From NCBI GenBank assembly GCA_965247125.1, contig CBDFGO010000002.1, forward strand, positions 806,001 through 870,000: a stretch of 64,000 nt of DNA, read 5' to 3'. A program made the position numbers and the translations under genes. Positions 27,401 to 34,778 of this stretch are shown here, one piece after another. How positions within the stretch are numbered: position 1 is the stretch's first letter; each line of letters opens with the position of its first letter. Source of the DNA: CALBJU01 sp965247125. Its GTDB lineage: Bacteria > Bacteroidota > Rhodothermia > Rhodothermales > UBA10348. Under the pieces are notes generated by a model. It was not told where the DNA came from. It saw only the letters and a program-made list of their open reading frames with translations, and searched no databases.

Positions 27401-28185
27401 AGCGTCTCGAGATATGGACGCATCTGCTCCGAGCCCAGCGCGCAGTTCAACCCGATTGACATCAACTCGGGGGTGTGGGCTACAGAAATCCAGAATGCTT
27501 CCGTAATCTGGCCTGACAACGTTCTGCCGCTCTGATCCACGATGGTGCCGGAGATCATCACGGGCACCGTTCGACCCGTTCGATCAAACTCCTGGTTGAT
27601 GGCGAAAATTGCCGCTTTCGCGTTCAACGTGTCGAAGATGGTCTCGACGAGCAGGATGTCAATACCGCCGTCCATCAGCGCAGAAATCTGCTCGGCATAG
27701 GAGGCTGCCATCTGCTGGAAGGTTACCGTCCTGAATCCCGGATCGTTCACATCGGGAGACATGTTTAGCGACGCGTTTGTGGGACCGAGGGCACCGGCCA
27801 CAAACCGGGGCTTATCTGGTGTACGCAGGGTCCAGGCATCAGCGGCTTCGCGGGCCACACGAACCGCCGCGAGATTGATATCGGACGATGCTTCTTCGAG
27901 ACCGTAATCAGCCTGCGAAATCCGATTAGCCGAAAACGTATTGGTCTCGATGATATCCGATCCTGCAGCCAGGTATTCTTCATGGATACCCCTGATCAGC
28001 TCGGGTTTCGTCAGAGACAGAAGGTCGTTGTTGCCGAAGAGGGGCTGGCCATGACCCATAAAGCGATCACCCCTGAAGTCGTCTTCCTGGGGTTTTTCGC
28101 GCTGAATGAGCGTACCCATAGCACCGTCCAGAACGAGAATTCGTTCCGAAAGAGCTTTAAACAGGATTGTTCTGCGATCGTCCAT
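24484..28185 (-). CDS. metH: Cobalamin-dependent methionine synthase
   Basis: A full-length (1233 residues) four-module enzyme that moves the methyl group of methyl-tetrahydrofolate to homocysteine through cobalamin. Module 1 binds homocysteine and zinc: DGAMGTLIQ near 20 and zinc ligands Cys248, Cys311 and Cys312 (VGGCCGTTADH). Module 2 binds folate: NIGERTNVTGSRRFARLI near 360 and VDSSKW. Module 3 binds B12: DVHDIGKNIVGVVLGCNNYEI, with the DxHxxG lower-ligand histidine, near 755. Module 4 is the SAM-binding reactivation domain, ending with RPAPGYPAQPDH and TTGIELTEHLAM. The gene begins 41 bases after the stop of an upstream alpha/beta hydrolase, so no B12 riboswitch fits. Confidence 0.97.
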   Translation of the reverse strand: MDDRRTILFKALSERILVLDGAMGTLIQREKPQEDDFRGDRFMGHGQPLFGNNDLLSLTKPELIRGIHEEYLAAGSDIIETNTFSANRISQADYGLEEASSDINLAAVRVAREAADAWTLRTPDKPRFVAGALGPTNASLNMSPDVNDPGFRTVTFQQMAASYAEQISALMDGGIDILLVETIFDTLNAKAAIFAINQEFDRTGRTVPVMISGTIVDQSGRTLSGQITEAFWISVAHTPELMSIGLNCALGSEQMRPYLETLSNIAPVLTSLYPNAGLPNEFGGYDETAEFMASQVDAYAADGFLNIVGGCCGTTADHIRAIADAASKHPPREMPSTEMTLRTSGLEPFIFRENLNFVNIGERTNVTGSRRFARLIREDNYDEAVSVALQQVENGAQLIDVNMDEGLLDSENAITRFLNLIAAEPDIARVPVVVDSSKWDVIEAGLRCVQGKSIVNSISLKEGEGPFREQARRARMYGAAVIVMAFDEKGQAETADRRKEICQRAYNILTKELEFPPEDIIFDPNIFAVATGIPEHNRYAMDYLEATRWIKKNLPGVQVSGGVSNLSFSFRGNDTVREAMHTVFLYHAIQAGMDMGIVNAGQVTLYDDIPADLLKAIEDVLFNRDEEATERLVDLAERVVGKKDENEEEVLAWRLESVEERLKYSLVKGVVEFIEEDTEEARLKYEKAIRVIEGPLMAGMNRVGDLFGDGKMFLPQVVKSARVMKKAVAWLTPFIEAEKEEVGEGQKPVRILMATVKGDVHDIGKNIVGVVLGCNNYEIIDLGVMVPAEKILDEALKHEVDAVGLSGLITPSLDEMVHVASEMQRRGIDLPLLIGGATTSEMHTAVKIEPARQAPVIHVLDASRSVTVVGSLLSDETRDEFVHRTRDSYGKLRDRHENRTRREKYLSISEARSNPLRLSFSLETDPKPRDTGIRLFDEVSVSDLRPFIDWTPFFQAWEMKGKYPAILDDDKRGEAARRLFDDANEMLDELTDGDLLSPKGVVGLFPAHSVGDDIALEIEGGQRLLYSLRQQSQKSKGKPNRALADFVSPSTDEIQSHVGMFAVTSGHGVSELVAAYEADHDDYRAILIKALADRLAEAFAEYVHEVARRELWGYEKLERHSKDELIAEKYRGIRPAPGYPAQPDHTEKETIWDILDVPATTGIELTEHLAMLPAASVCGLFFCHPEAAYFNVGKIARDQAADYARRKGIEISTTEKWLESRLNYERAREGSSL

Positions 28186-28226
28186 GGGTGGCGGATTTTG
28201 AGCGATGGAGCACTCGAACGACCATC

Positions 28227-29021
28227 CTACGGGCTGGTTCTACCAAATCCGATTCGGGAGGCCCCCAGAAAATCCAGTACCAGGTCGGAAAAAAGATCTG
28301 GATCATCTGCGTGCAGCCAGTGACCCGCACCCTCCATTTCCTTCATTTCCGCAAAAGGAAATAGCGCACGGATGGAAGGCATGTCATTCTCGCTAAGATA
28401 TCCAGACTCCATTCCTCGAATAAAGAGGGTGTCGCCCTCGAACGAATTCCAGCTCTCGACAACCCCGAATACGTCGCTATATGACTCTCGAATGACAGGA
28501 AGATTGATGCGCCACCTGAATTCCCCCTCTTCCCTGGAAAGATTTTTCATCAGAAACTGCCTCAACCCTTCCTCTGGAATCATGGGCTGCAGCGCCGCTT
28601 CTATTTCAGGACGACTTTCAAAGAGGGATGGGTCAACGGATTCCAGTGCCCTGAAAATCGATTCATGTCGGGGCTCGTATGCCCTCGGGGCGATGTCTGC
28701 AACAATCAGCCGGTCAACGACCTCGCTGTGTTCGAGGGCCAGGTGCATTCCAAGCTTTCCGCCCATGGAATGTCCCAGAAAGTGCGCATGAGAGAGGTGT
28801 TCGTCTTCAACCAACTCGAGGAGGTCCTGAGCCATGGCCGGGTAATCGAAGACGTCCGAATGTGGGCTGCGACCGTGATTCCTGAGATCAACGACAATCG
28901 TTCGAAAATATCGGCCAAACTGCTTTCGGGCCAGAGATGCCCAGTTGCCACCGGCTCCAAATAGGCCGTGAACGATAATCAGGGGGTCACCATCACCGTA
29001 TGTCTGACGGAATAATCTCAC
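28227..29021 (-). CDS. Alpha/beta-fold hydrolase, YbfF-type esterase
   Basis: A 264-residue serine hydrolase. It shows the oxyanion segment VHGLFGAGGNW, VVDLRNHGRSPHSD, the nucleophile elbow GHSMGG (Ser near 95) and the catalytic histidine in GAGHWLHADDP near the C-terminus. The HGLFG/DLRNHG pattern is that of YbfF-like acyl-ester hydrolases rather than MenH, which is encoded separately in the window. The physiological substrate is unknown. It sits between the men cluster and metH on the same strand; a shared message with metH is likely from the 41-base gap. Confidence 0.85.
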   Translation of the reverse strand: MRLFRQTYGDGDPLIIVHGLFGAGGNWASLARKQFGRYFRTIVVDLRNHGRSPHSDVFDYPAMAQDLLELVEDEHLSHAHFLGHSMGGKLGMHLALEHSEVVDRLIVADIAPRAYEPRHESIFRALESVDPSLFESRPEIEAALQPMIPEEGLRQFLMKNLSREEGEFRWRINLPVIRESYSDVFGVVESWNSFEGDTLFIRGMESGYLSENDMPSIRALFPFAEMKEMEGAGHWLHADDPDLFSDLVLDFLGASRIGFGRTSP

Positions 29022-29094
29022 TCCGCGAATCTACGGTCTGCGAAGGATCCGGTATGCGAAAAAGGATCAGAATTGCCGACTGGATCCAGGCTTT

Positions 29095-29373
29095 TCAGCC
29101 CTTCTCTTCTTCCTTGTCGTCGAGATCCTCTTCATCGACAACATCGTCTTCGACATCATCGTCATCGTCATCATCGCCGAAACCACCCCAACCAACCCGA
29201 CATCTGCCGCTGTTGACGCACCAGACCGCAATCACGATCAGGATGATCCACCAGAGGGAGGACCCTCCGATATGAACATGGCCGATATTATTGTTCGTAA
29301 GGAACATGATGAGAACTACAAGGGCGCCGGCCAGGAGCCATTTTGATCTACCGCTGCGTGCTGATTCTGACAT
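29095..29373 (-). CDS. Small membrane protein with polyacidic C-terminal tail
   Basis: A 92-residue hypothetical protein. It begins with a short polar basic stretch, then a first hydrophobic segment (about residues 11-26), a loop with NNNIGHVHIGG, and a second segment (about 38-53, LWWIILIVIAVW). It ends in an Asp/Glu-rich tail with seven consecutive Asp followed by mixed acidic residues. I recognise no family. The tail is coded by mixed GAT/GAC/GAG codons. It lies between menE and the alpha/beta hydrolase on the same strand. The reading frame is supported by the membrane pattern only, so it could be a chance frame. Confidence 0.5.
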   Translation of the reverse strand: MSESARSGRSKWLLAGALVVLIMFLTNNNIGHVHIGGSSLWWIILIVIAVWCVNSGRCRVGWGGFGDDDDDDDVEDDVVDEEDLDDKEEEKG

Positions 29374-29465
29374 GGATTTTTCGGTTACTTCCCTCGAATT
29401 CGTTCTTCCTTATGAGGTGTCCTTACTGAAGCCCTCTCGTAGGGGAGTCTGGACACGCTTCGTGC

Positions 29466-30896
29466 TTACGGGAGAGGATCCTTCAGGGTTGCAACGATCC
29501 GGACGGCATCCTCCTTTAATTCCGCGCGCGAGTGCTTCAGGGCTTCGTGAGGGACCGGGCCAAGGCTCAGGAAGTGATCGGGAATGCAATATTTCGGTAG
29601 AAGGGCAGCGAGTTCGGATTCGAACCAGTCCTTCGCTGGCAACTCGCCCGACATTTGGACAAAGGCCACTGGTCGTTCACCGAAACGCTCATGCGGAACG
29701 CCCACAACAACAGCCGATGTCACCCCTTCCAATGAAGACAGTGCAGCGGCAACCTCATGGGGATCAATATTTTCGCCCCCAGACAGGATCATTCCGTCGG
29801 CTCGTTCGCCAATTTCCAGATTACCCTCCGCCGTGACCCGAACTGTATCGCCCGTCGACATCCAGTCTCCCGGATTGCGCTCCAATTCGGTGTAGCCCCG
29901 AAATACTACCGGACCCCGCACTTCAAGCACGCTCTCGTCGTCCTGGCGCGTTTCGACACCACCAAGCAGGCTTCCGGCGTGCACAATTTTACTCGCGCCA
30001 CCCGCGCCACTCACGCCACTCCCAGCGTTCCACCGATTGGAAAGGCTGATCATGGAACTGGTCTCGGTCATCCCGTAGGTGGTCCGAATGGGATAGCCCA
30101 GTTCAATTGCGTTCGCGAGAAGGTCCGCGTTCAGTTTCGCGCCGCCGACAATCACATCGCGGACGGCAGCGGGGCACCGCAGGCCTTCAATAACCAGATC
30201 GTGAAGCTGCGTCGGCACCAGCGAAATCAGAGTCGGCGGCGCCACTAGAAGTTGCTGAGCTATCGACTGATCTCTTGACACCAGTTGCACGGCTGAGCCC
30301 GCGACGAATGAACGCCATAGTATGGCCAGGCCCCCGATATGAAAGGCAGGAAGGCTCCAGAGCCATCTATCCCCTGCTCCGGGTTTGAGGATTTTGTTGA
30401 CCGCGATTGCGGATGACAGGTGATTTCCGGGGGTGTGGCGTGCGATCTTTGGGCTTCCGGTACTGCCGGAGGTCAACACCAGTGTATAGCCTTGCAGAAT
30501 AACCGTTTTTGTTGTTTCAACGGGTTGTGCGGCTCGGGTTTGCTCATGGCTGGTCAGGGCGATTATTTCGTCGTATCTGGCATCCGGCCAACGAGGGCTT
30601 ATTACGAACGGAGACCGGCCCGCCCTGAGAGCGCCAAAAATGTCGGCGATCAACCGGGCCGTATTCCATGACCTCAAGGCCACCACTGATGATTCACACT
30701 TTGAGTGCAGGGCAGTCCTTTGTGCAACCAGATGGTCCAGCTCAGCGAAGGTGAGATCAAGTCCGTCCGCATGTGCGACGGCCCGGCGGTCTGGATTGTG
30801 GATCGCTTGCCAGGAGATCGGGCAGATCGAGCATTGTGGCGAATCCGATCCGCTCGTACTCAGAAAGATCTCCCGATATGAACGATTCGCGGTCAC
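29466..30896 (-). CDS. menE: o-Succinylbenzoate-CoA ligase
   Basis: An ANL-superfamily ligase that activates o-succinylbenzoate to its CoA ester in menaquinone synthesis. It has 476 residues. The adenylate loop is LVLTSGSTGSPK, the A5-type motif TTYGMTETSS, and the A7/A8 region STGDTVRVTAEGNLEIGERADGMILSGGENI. The A10 lysine probably lies in ALKHSRAEL, which departs from the usual GK.xR wording. The start is GTG and overlaps the menC stop as GTGA. It is the last gene of the men cluster. A small Gly/Ser/Ala run near residue 295 comes from short 9-base repeats. Confidence 0.92.
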   Translation of the reverse strand: MTANRSYREIFLSTSGSDSPQCSICPISWQAIHNPDRRAVAHADGLDLTFAELDHLVAQRTALHSKCESSVVALRSWNTARLIADIFGALRAGRSPFVISPRWPDARYDEIIALTSHEQTRAAQPVETTKTVILQGYTLVLTSGSTGSPKIARHTPGNHLSSAIAVNKILKPGAGDRWLWSLPAFHIGGLAILWRSFVAGSAVQLVSRDQSIAQQLLVAPPTLISLVPTQLHDLVIEGLRCPAAVRDVIVGGAKLNADLLANAIELGYPIRTTYGMTETSSMISLSNRWNAGSGVSGAGGASKIVHAGSLLGGVETRQDDESVLEVRGPVVFRGYTELERNPGDWMSTGDTVRVTAEGNLEIGERADGMILSGGENIDPHEVAAALSSLEGVTSAVVVGVPHERFGERPVAFVQMSGELPAKDWFESELAALLPKYCIPDHFLSLGPVPHEALKHSRAELKEDAVRIVATLKDPLP

Positions 30897-31861
30897 GTCA
30901 GATGGATCTCGGTCAGGCGGCGCATATCGATGTGTGCTCCGGGCAGAGCCGGCAGATCTGCAACACAGATGGAGTCACCCTCCAGACTTTCGATCTTCCC
31001 TCCAACATCGTCCAATAAATATCCGTAGGTACCAAATCCGACGGCGGGTCCGTCGAAGCGAGACGCGATCCCCGCTAGCGCAGTCATGCCAACTCCCGAT
31101 TCGTACGCCGAGGACCAGACGACGCTGCGTCCCGATTCCTGAATCATCAGCGCCCGGCTCATCACGCCATCGATTGCGCCGAGGAGCGATGGCTTCAGGA
31201 TTACAACGTCCGCATGGGCCCAATTTTCAGAATTGAGACTCTCATCGATGGCCAGTGTAAGTGGATAGTCGGCTCGATTGTCAACCTCAAAGCAGTCATT
31301 CCAGGGCTCTTCGATGAACTCGATCCGCTCGTGGCGCGCTCTTATGTGGTCTGCGAATAAAAGAGCATCTTCCTTGCTCCATAGGCCGTTGGCGTCGAGC
31401 CGGACGGTGGATTCAGGATTGAGCTCCATCCAGCTGAGCAGGCGATCACTGTCCTCATGAGCGGAGTTGCGCCCGACTTTGAACTTCACACAAACACCCG
31501 CTCGTATGGATCCTGTCGGATTCAGCCTCACGTTGTCCAGGCATGCTCGCCTCATTTTTCCCAGAGTGGAAGCGAACGAGGTCCCGTTTTTAGCCGCCAC
31601 CATCCCTCTGCGGGCACAATCCACAGCGAACTCGATCGAAGGAGTGTCCTGTCCGCTTCGAATGGCTTTCAGCACGCCGTCAACCGATTCTGGTCCAAAA
31701 CCATCAAGAGGCGCCGCCTCTCCCCATCCCGTGTTGCCCTCTCCGTCCTCGGCGCGAACAAGAATCCCTCTGCGCGTGGACATCATGGCGCCGCCGACCG
31801 GAATGGGCTCCGTCATCGCGAGCGAGTAGTTGTAGAAGCACAATGTTGTAGAGGTGTTCAT
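30893..31861 (-). CDS. menC: o-Succinylbenzoate synthase
   Basis: An enolase-superfamily dehydratase converting SHCHC to o-succinylbenzoate. It has 322 residues. The catalytic lysine is in KFKVGR. The metal ligands are the Asp of RLDANGLW, the Glu of IEEPWND and the Asp/Glu of AIDES. The second lysine is in ILKPSLLG. The N-terminal capping domain is short. Translation is coupled to menE by a 4-base overlap. menA lies 31 bases upstream. Confidence 0.93.
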   Translation of the reverse strand: MNTSTTLCFYNYSLAMTEPIPVGGAMMSTRRGILVRAEDGEGNTGWGEAAPLDGFGPESVDGVLKAIRSGQDTPSIEFAVDCARRGMVAAKNGTSFASTLGKMRRACLDNVRLNPTGSIRAGVCVKFKVGRNSAHEDSDRLLSWMELNPESTVRLDANGLWSKEDALLFADHIRARHERIEFIEEPWNDCFEVDNRADYPLTLAIDESLNSENWAHADVVILKPSLLGAIDGVMSRALMIQESGRSVVWSSAYESGVGMTALAGIASRFDGPAVGFGTYGYLLDDVGGKIESLEGDSICVADLPALPGAHIDMRRLTEIHLT

Positions 31862-31892
31862 TTTCGGGCTGGCCGGGAGATTCGATCCGATT

Positions 31893-32774
31893 TCAGGCTG
31901 CCACTACCCATCCAATGGAAAACAGGATAGTGTAAATCAGCAAGTTCCTTGCCGTCAGGGCCAGAACTCCGTTCAAGCGCTCACCATCCTCCTGGGGAAT
32001 CGCTCTCAGTAGAGTCGCGGCTCGATAGAACAGGGGGGTTGCCAGGAGGGAGAGTAGAATCCACGCTGGTGATTCGTAACCCTGCCAGAGCACCACCGGT
32101 ACAGCGGCGGCCAGTATCGTACAGGCCACATAGATCCTGATTCCAGCATTCCTTCCGAGCCGCACAACCATCGTTTTCTTTCCTGCCCGCCCGTCTTCGC
32201 GAAAATCTCGAATATTGTTGGCCAGCAGGATTCCGACCGACAGCAGGCCTGGACCCAGTCCGGCGATCCAGACTTCGATTGGCCACGATAATCCTTGAAC
32301 GAAATAGGTGCCCGCCACCGCGACCGGACCAAAGAAGATCAGGACGAAGACATCTGCAATCCCGAGATAGGCCAGCGAGTATCGCCCGCCCGTGTACAAG
32401 AGCCCGAACAGGATGGAAGAGAAGCCAATGACTACTATGGGCAATCCTCCGCGCATCATGAGGTAAACTCCCGAAAGAAGCGCCGCCAGGAACGTCAGAT
32501 AGGTTGCCATTTTCATGGCAGTCGGAGTCACCATCCCCGATTGAACCGCACGCCGGGGACCGAGCCGCTCGGGGGTGTCGGCGCCTTTCTTGAAATCAGC
32601 CAGGTCATTGTGGAAATTGGTGGCAACCTGTATCAGAACCGCCCCGGTTAACGCAAGAATCGCCGAAACCGCGTGAAAGATGCCGTCCGAATACGCCACC
32701 GCTACTCCCAACAATACAGGACTTATACCAGCCCATAAGGTCTTGGGCCTGGCTGCTTCGATCCATATGCCCAC
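31893..32774 (-). CDS. menA: 1,4-Dihydroxy-2-naphthoate polyprenyltransferase
   Basis: A UbiA-family membrane enzyme that attaches the polyprenyl chain to DHNA. It has about 293 residues and nine hydrophobic segments. It has the start IEAARPKTLWAG, the first Asp-rich motif NFHNDLADFKKGAD and a second motif NNIRDFREDGRAGKKT. The start is uncertain. A GTG at 32867 would overlap menB by 80 bases and encode a basic unrelated leader; TTG at 32786 or GTG at 32774 fits family length. I report the GTG at 32774. Confidence 0.9.
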   Translation of the reverse strand: MGIWIEAARPKTLWAGISPVLLGVAVAYSDGIFHAVSAILALTGAVLIQVATNFHNDLADFKKGADTPERLGPRRAVQSGMVTPTAMKMATYLTFLAALLSGVYLMMRGGLPIVVIGFSSILFGLLYTGGRYSLAYLGIADVFVLIFFGPVAVAGTYFVQGLSWPIEVWIAGLGPGLLSVGILLANNIRDFREDGRAGKKTMVVRLGRNAGIRIYVACTILAAAVPVVLWQGYESPAWILLSLLATPLFYRAATLLRAIPQEDGERLNGVLALTARNLLIYTILFSIGWVVAA

Positions 32775-32787
32775 GCGAGAATTCAAA

Positions 32788-33612
32788 TCAGGGGCGGTAT
32801 GGGAACTGGGAGAAATTGGGTTTCCGCTTTTCGTTGAAAGCGTTACGTCCCTCCTGACCTTCTTCACTCATGTAGAACAACATGGTGGCATTGCCTGCCA
32901 GTTCCTGGAGTCCGGCCTGACCGTCACAGTCCGCATTCAAGCCGGCCTTCAGACAGCGAATGGCCATTTGGGAATTTGCGAGGATCTCGCGACACCACTG
33001 CACGGTTTCTCCCTCCAATCGATCCAGCGGTACAACTGCGTTGACCAACCCCATTTTTTCCGCCTCTTCGGCCGTGTAGGAACGGCACAAAAACCAGATC
33101 TCGCGCGCTTTCTTTTGGCCTACGATTCTGGCCAGGTAACTCGCGCCATATCCGCCGTCGAATGATCCGACCTTGGGACCGGTCTGCATGAACTTTGCAT
33201 TGTCGGCTGCAATGGTGAGGTCGCACAGAACGTGGAGCACGTGACCGCCGCCTACGGCCCAGCCCGCGACCATCGCAATCACCGGCTTGGGACAGGTCCG
33301 GATTTCTCGCTGAAAATCCAGCACATTCAAGCGCATTACGCCCGAGCCCTCCTCCTTGTACCCAGCGTCCCCTCTGATGCTCTGATCGCCGCCACTGCAA
33401 AATGCTTCGGGCCCCTCTCCTGTCAGAATGATGACGCCGATTTGCTCATCGTCCCTGGCATCCTGCAGAGCTTCTCTCATCTCTGACACTGTAGCGGGCC
33501 GGAACGCGTTTCGGACGTGGGGCCGATTGATGGTAATCTTTGCGATTCCTTCGGCTTTATCGTAGCGGATATCTGTGTATTCCCGGACCGGGTTCCAATC
33601 GACTGCAGACAT
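32788..33612 (-). CDS. menB: 1,4-Dihydroxy-2-naphthoyl-CoA synthase
   Basis: A crotonase-fold enzyme that cyclises o-succinylbenzoyl-CoA to DHNA-CoA. It has 274 residues, the normal size. Diagnostic segments are FCSGGDQSIRG, AVGGGHVLHVLCDLTIA, QTGPKVGSFDGGYGASYLARIVG (the MenB hallmark) and EIWFLCRSY. The chain ends FNEKRKPNFSQFPYRP, the conserved C-terminus that completes the neighbouring active site. It lies 3 bases downstream of menH. Confidence 0.96.
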   Translation of the reverse strand: MSAVDWNPVREYTDIRYDKAEGIAKITINRPHVRNAFRPATVSEMREALQDARDDEQIGVIILTGEGPEAFCSGGDQSIRGDAGYKEEGSGVMRLNVLDFQREIRTCPKPVIAMVAGWAVGGGHVLHVLCDLTIAADNAKFMQTGPKVGSFDGGYGASYLARIVGQKKAREIWFLCRSYTAEEAEKMGLVNAVVPLDRLEGETVQWCREILANSQMAIRCLKAGLNADCDGQAGLQELAGNATMLFYMSEEGQEGRNAFNEKRKPNFSQFPYRP

Positions 33613-33615
33613 GGT

Positions 33616-34407
33616 TCAGCCTTGTTCGAATTCAAAAAATTCCACGAGCGCGGCAAGATAAGCCCTGGGCTGCTCCGAGTGAACAATATGGCCAGCACCC
33701 TCAACCGGCACGAATTTGATTCTGGGAGATCTCTCTTGAAGCCGCGATCCTATGTCCTGGTATTTACTGTCGCGGGTGCCAGCGATGAACAGCATATCTG
33801 GTTCCAGAGCTGAGAGTTGGTTCCACATCGAGAGATGTCGCCCAATCGAGTATCCTCTCAGGGCCTCGGCCAGTCTGGTGGGTTCGCCCGCCGCTCTTGC
33901 CTTCTTGATCATGTGCAGCAAGGGCGAATCGAGAAGAGATGAGAACACGGGCTGATTGTACCACTCGGACAACATATCGGGCCAATCACGTACCATTTTT
34001 TCAGCCCAGATGTCGTCCGATGCGCGTCGCGCGGCCCTTTCAGCGTTAGGCTCAATGCCGGGGTTGCTCGACTCGACAACGAGCCTCTCAATTCGATCGG
34101 GGAACGACAGCGCAAAATGCATCGCAACTCGGCCCCCCAGTGAATACCCCACCACGCGGGCCCGATCGATGTGCTCGGCTTCCATCAGGCGATCAAGGGC
34201 TCCGCTGGTTTCTTCGAACCAGTCGCCTTTTGCCGCCGCGGAACCACCGTGACCTGGCAGATCGATGGACAGCGATGGACAGGGAAGTTCGCGCGCGATC
34301 GAGGACCAGTCATCGGCGTTACCCAGAAAGCCGTGCAGAAAGAGTAAAGGCGGTTGCTCCCGTTCATCTCCCGCGCCAACCAACCCCTTGTAGTTCAGAA
34401 CCAGCAT
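33616..34407 (-). CDS. menH: 2-Succinyl-6-hydroxy-2,4-cyclohexadiene-1-carboxylate (SHCHC) synthase
   Basis: An alpha/beta-fold lyase that removes pyruvate from SEPHCHC. It has 263 residues. It shows LHGFLGNADDW, IDLPGHGGS, the nucleophile elbow GYSLGG (Ser near 92), a central WYNQPVF segment typical of MenH and the catalytic histidine in GAGHIVHSEQP. It is placed between the small unknown gene (6 bases upstream) and menB (3 bases downstream), which fixes the role better than sequence alone. Confidence 0.93.
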   Translation of the reverse strand: MLVLNYKGLVGAGDEREQPPLLFLHGFLGNADDWSSIARELPCPSLSIDLPGHGGSAAAKGDWFEETSGALDRLMEAEHIDRARVVGYSLGGRVAMHFALSFPDRIERLVVESSNPGIEPNAERAARRASDDIWAEKMVRDWPDMLSEWYNQPVFSSLLDSPLLHMIKKARAAGEPTRLAEALRGYSIGRHLSMWNQLSALEPDMLFIAGTRDSKYQDIGSRLQERSPRIKFVPVEGAGHIVHSEQPRAYLAALVEFFEFEQG

Positions 34408-34413
34408 CAGGAG

Positions 34414-34776
34414 TCAATCCATTTTTGTGGGCAATCCTGTTACTGATTTGCCGTCCGGACCATGCTCGCATGGAAAATCTTTCTCGATCACGACGCGCAG
34501 GGGCTGACTATCTGACGAGTCAGCCGCAAAATCGAACCCGACTACATCATTGTTGGCCCAGTTTCGAATCCACTCACTCGGAATATCGATCTGGAGGTGT
34601 GCATTGGTCTGGTTTACACGGGCCTTCGAATGGTCGTCTACTGACGACAACGTTATCGAAAACGATTGTGTCTCGAAGGGTAGCTCGAGAGTGATGCTAC
34701 TCTTCATCTCCAGGCTGAGAACATCTTCGATGGAAAGCCGACATCGCACGAATCGATCTGTGAACCGAACTTTCAT
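34414..34776 (-). CDS. Conserved-looking small protein inside the men operon, function unknown
   Basis: A 120-residue soluble protein starting MKVRFTDRFVRCRLSIEDV, with alternating hydrophobic and polar residues suggesting a small beta-rich fold. It ends with KDFPCEHGPDGKS, which holds a Cys-x-His pair that could bind metal. Small proteins with a similar start are uncharacterised family members in Bacteroidota (I recall a DUF7009 label but cannot verify it). It lies 2 bases after menD and 6 bases before menH, so it is surely translated with them. A role in SEPHCHC/SHCHC handling is possible but not shown by the sequence. Confidence 0.7.
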   Translation of the reverse strand: MKVRFTDRFVRCRLSIEDVLSLEMKSSITLELPFETQSFSITLSSVDDHSKARVNQTNAHLQIDIPSEWIRNWANNDVVGFDFAADSSDSQPLRVVIEKDFPCEHGPDGKSVTGLPTKMD

Positions 34777-34778
34777 GA

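Noticed and set aside
28186..28226. Cobalamin riboswitch ahead of metH
   Set aside because: Only 41 bases separate metH from the upstream gene, too few for the aptamer.
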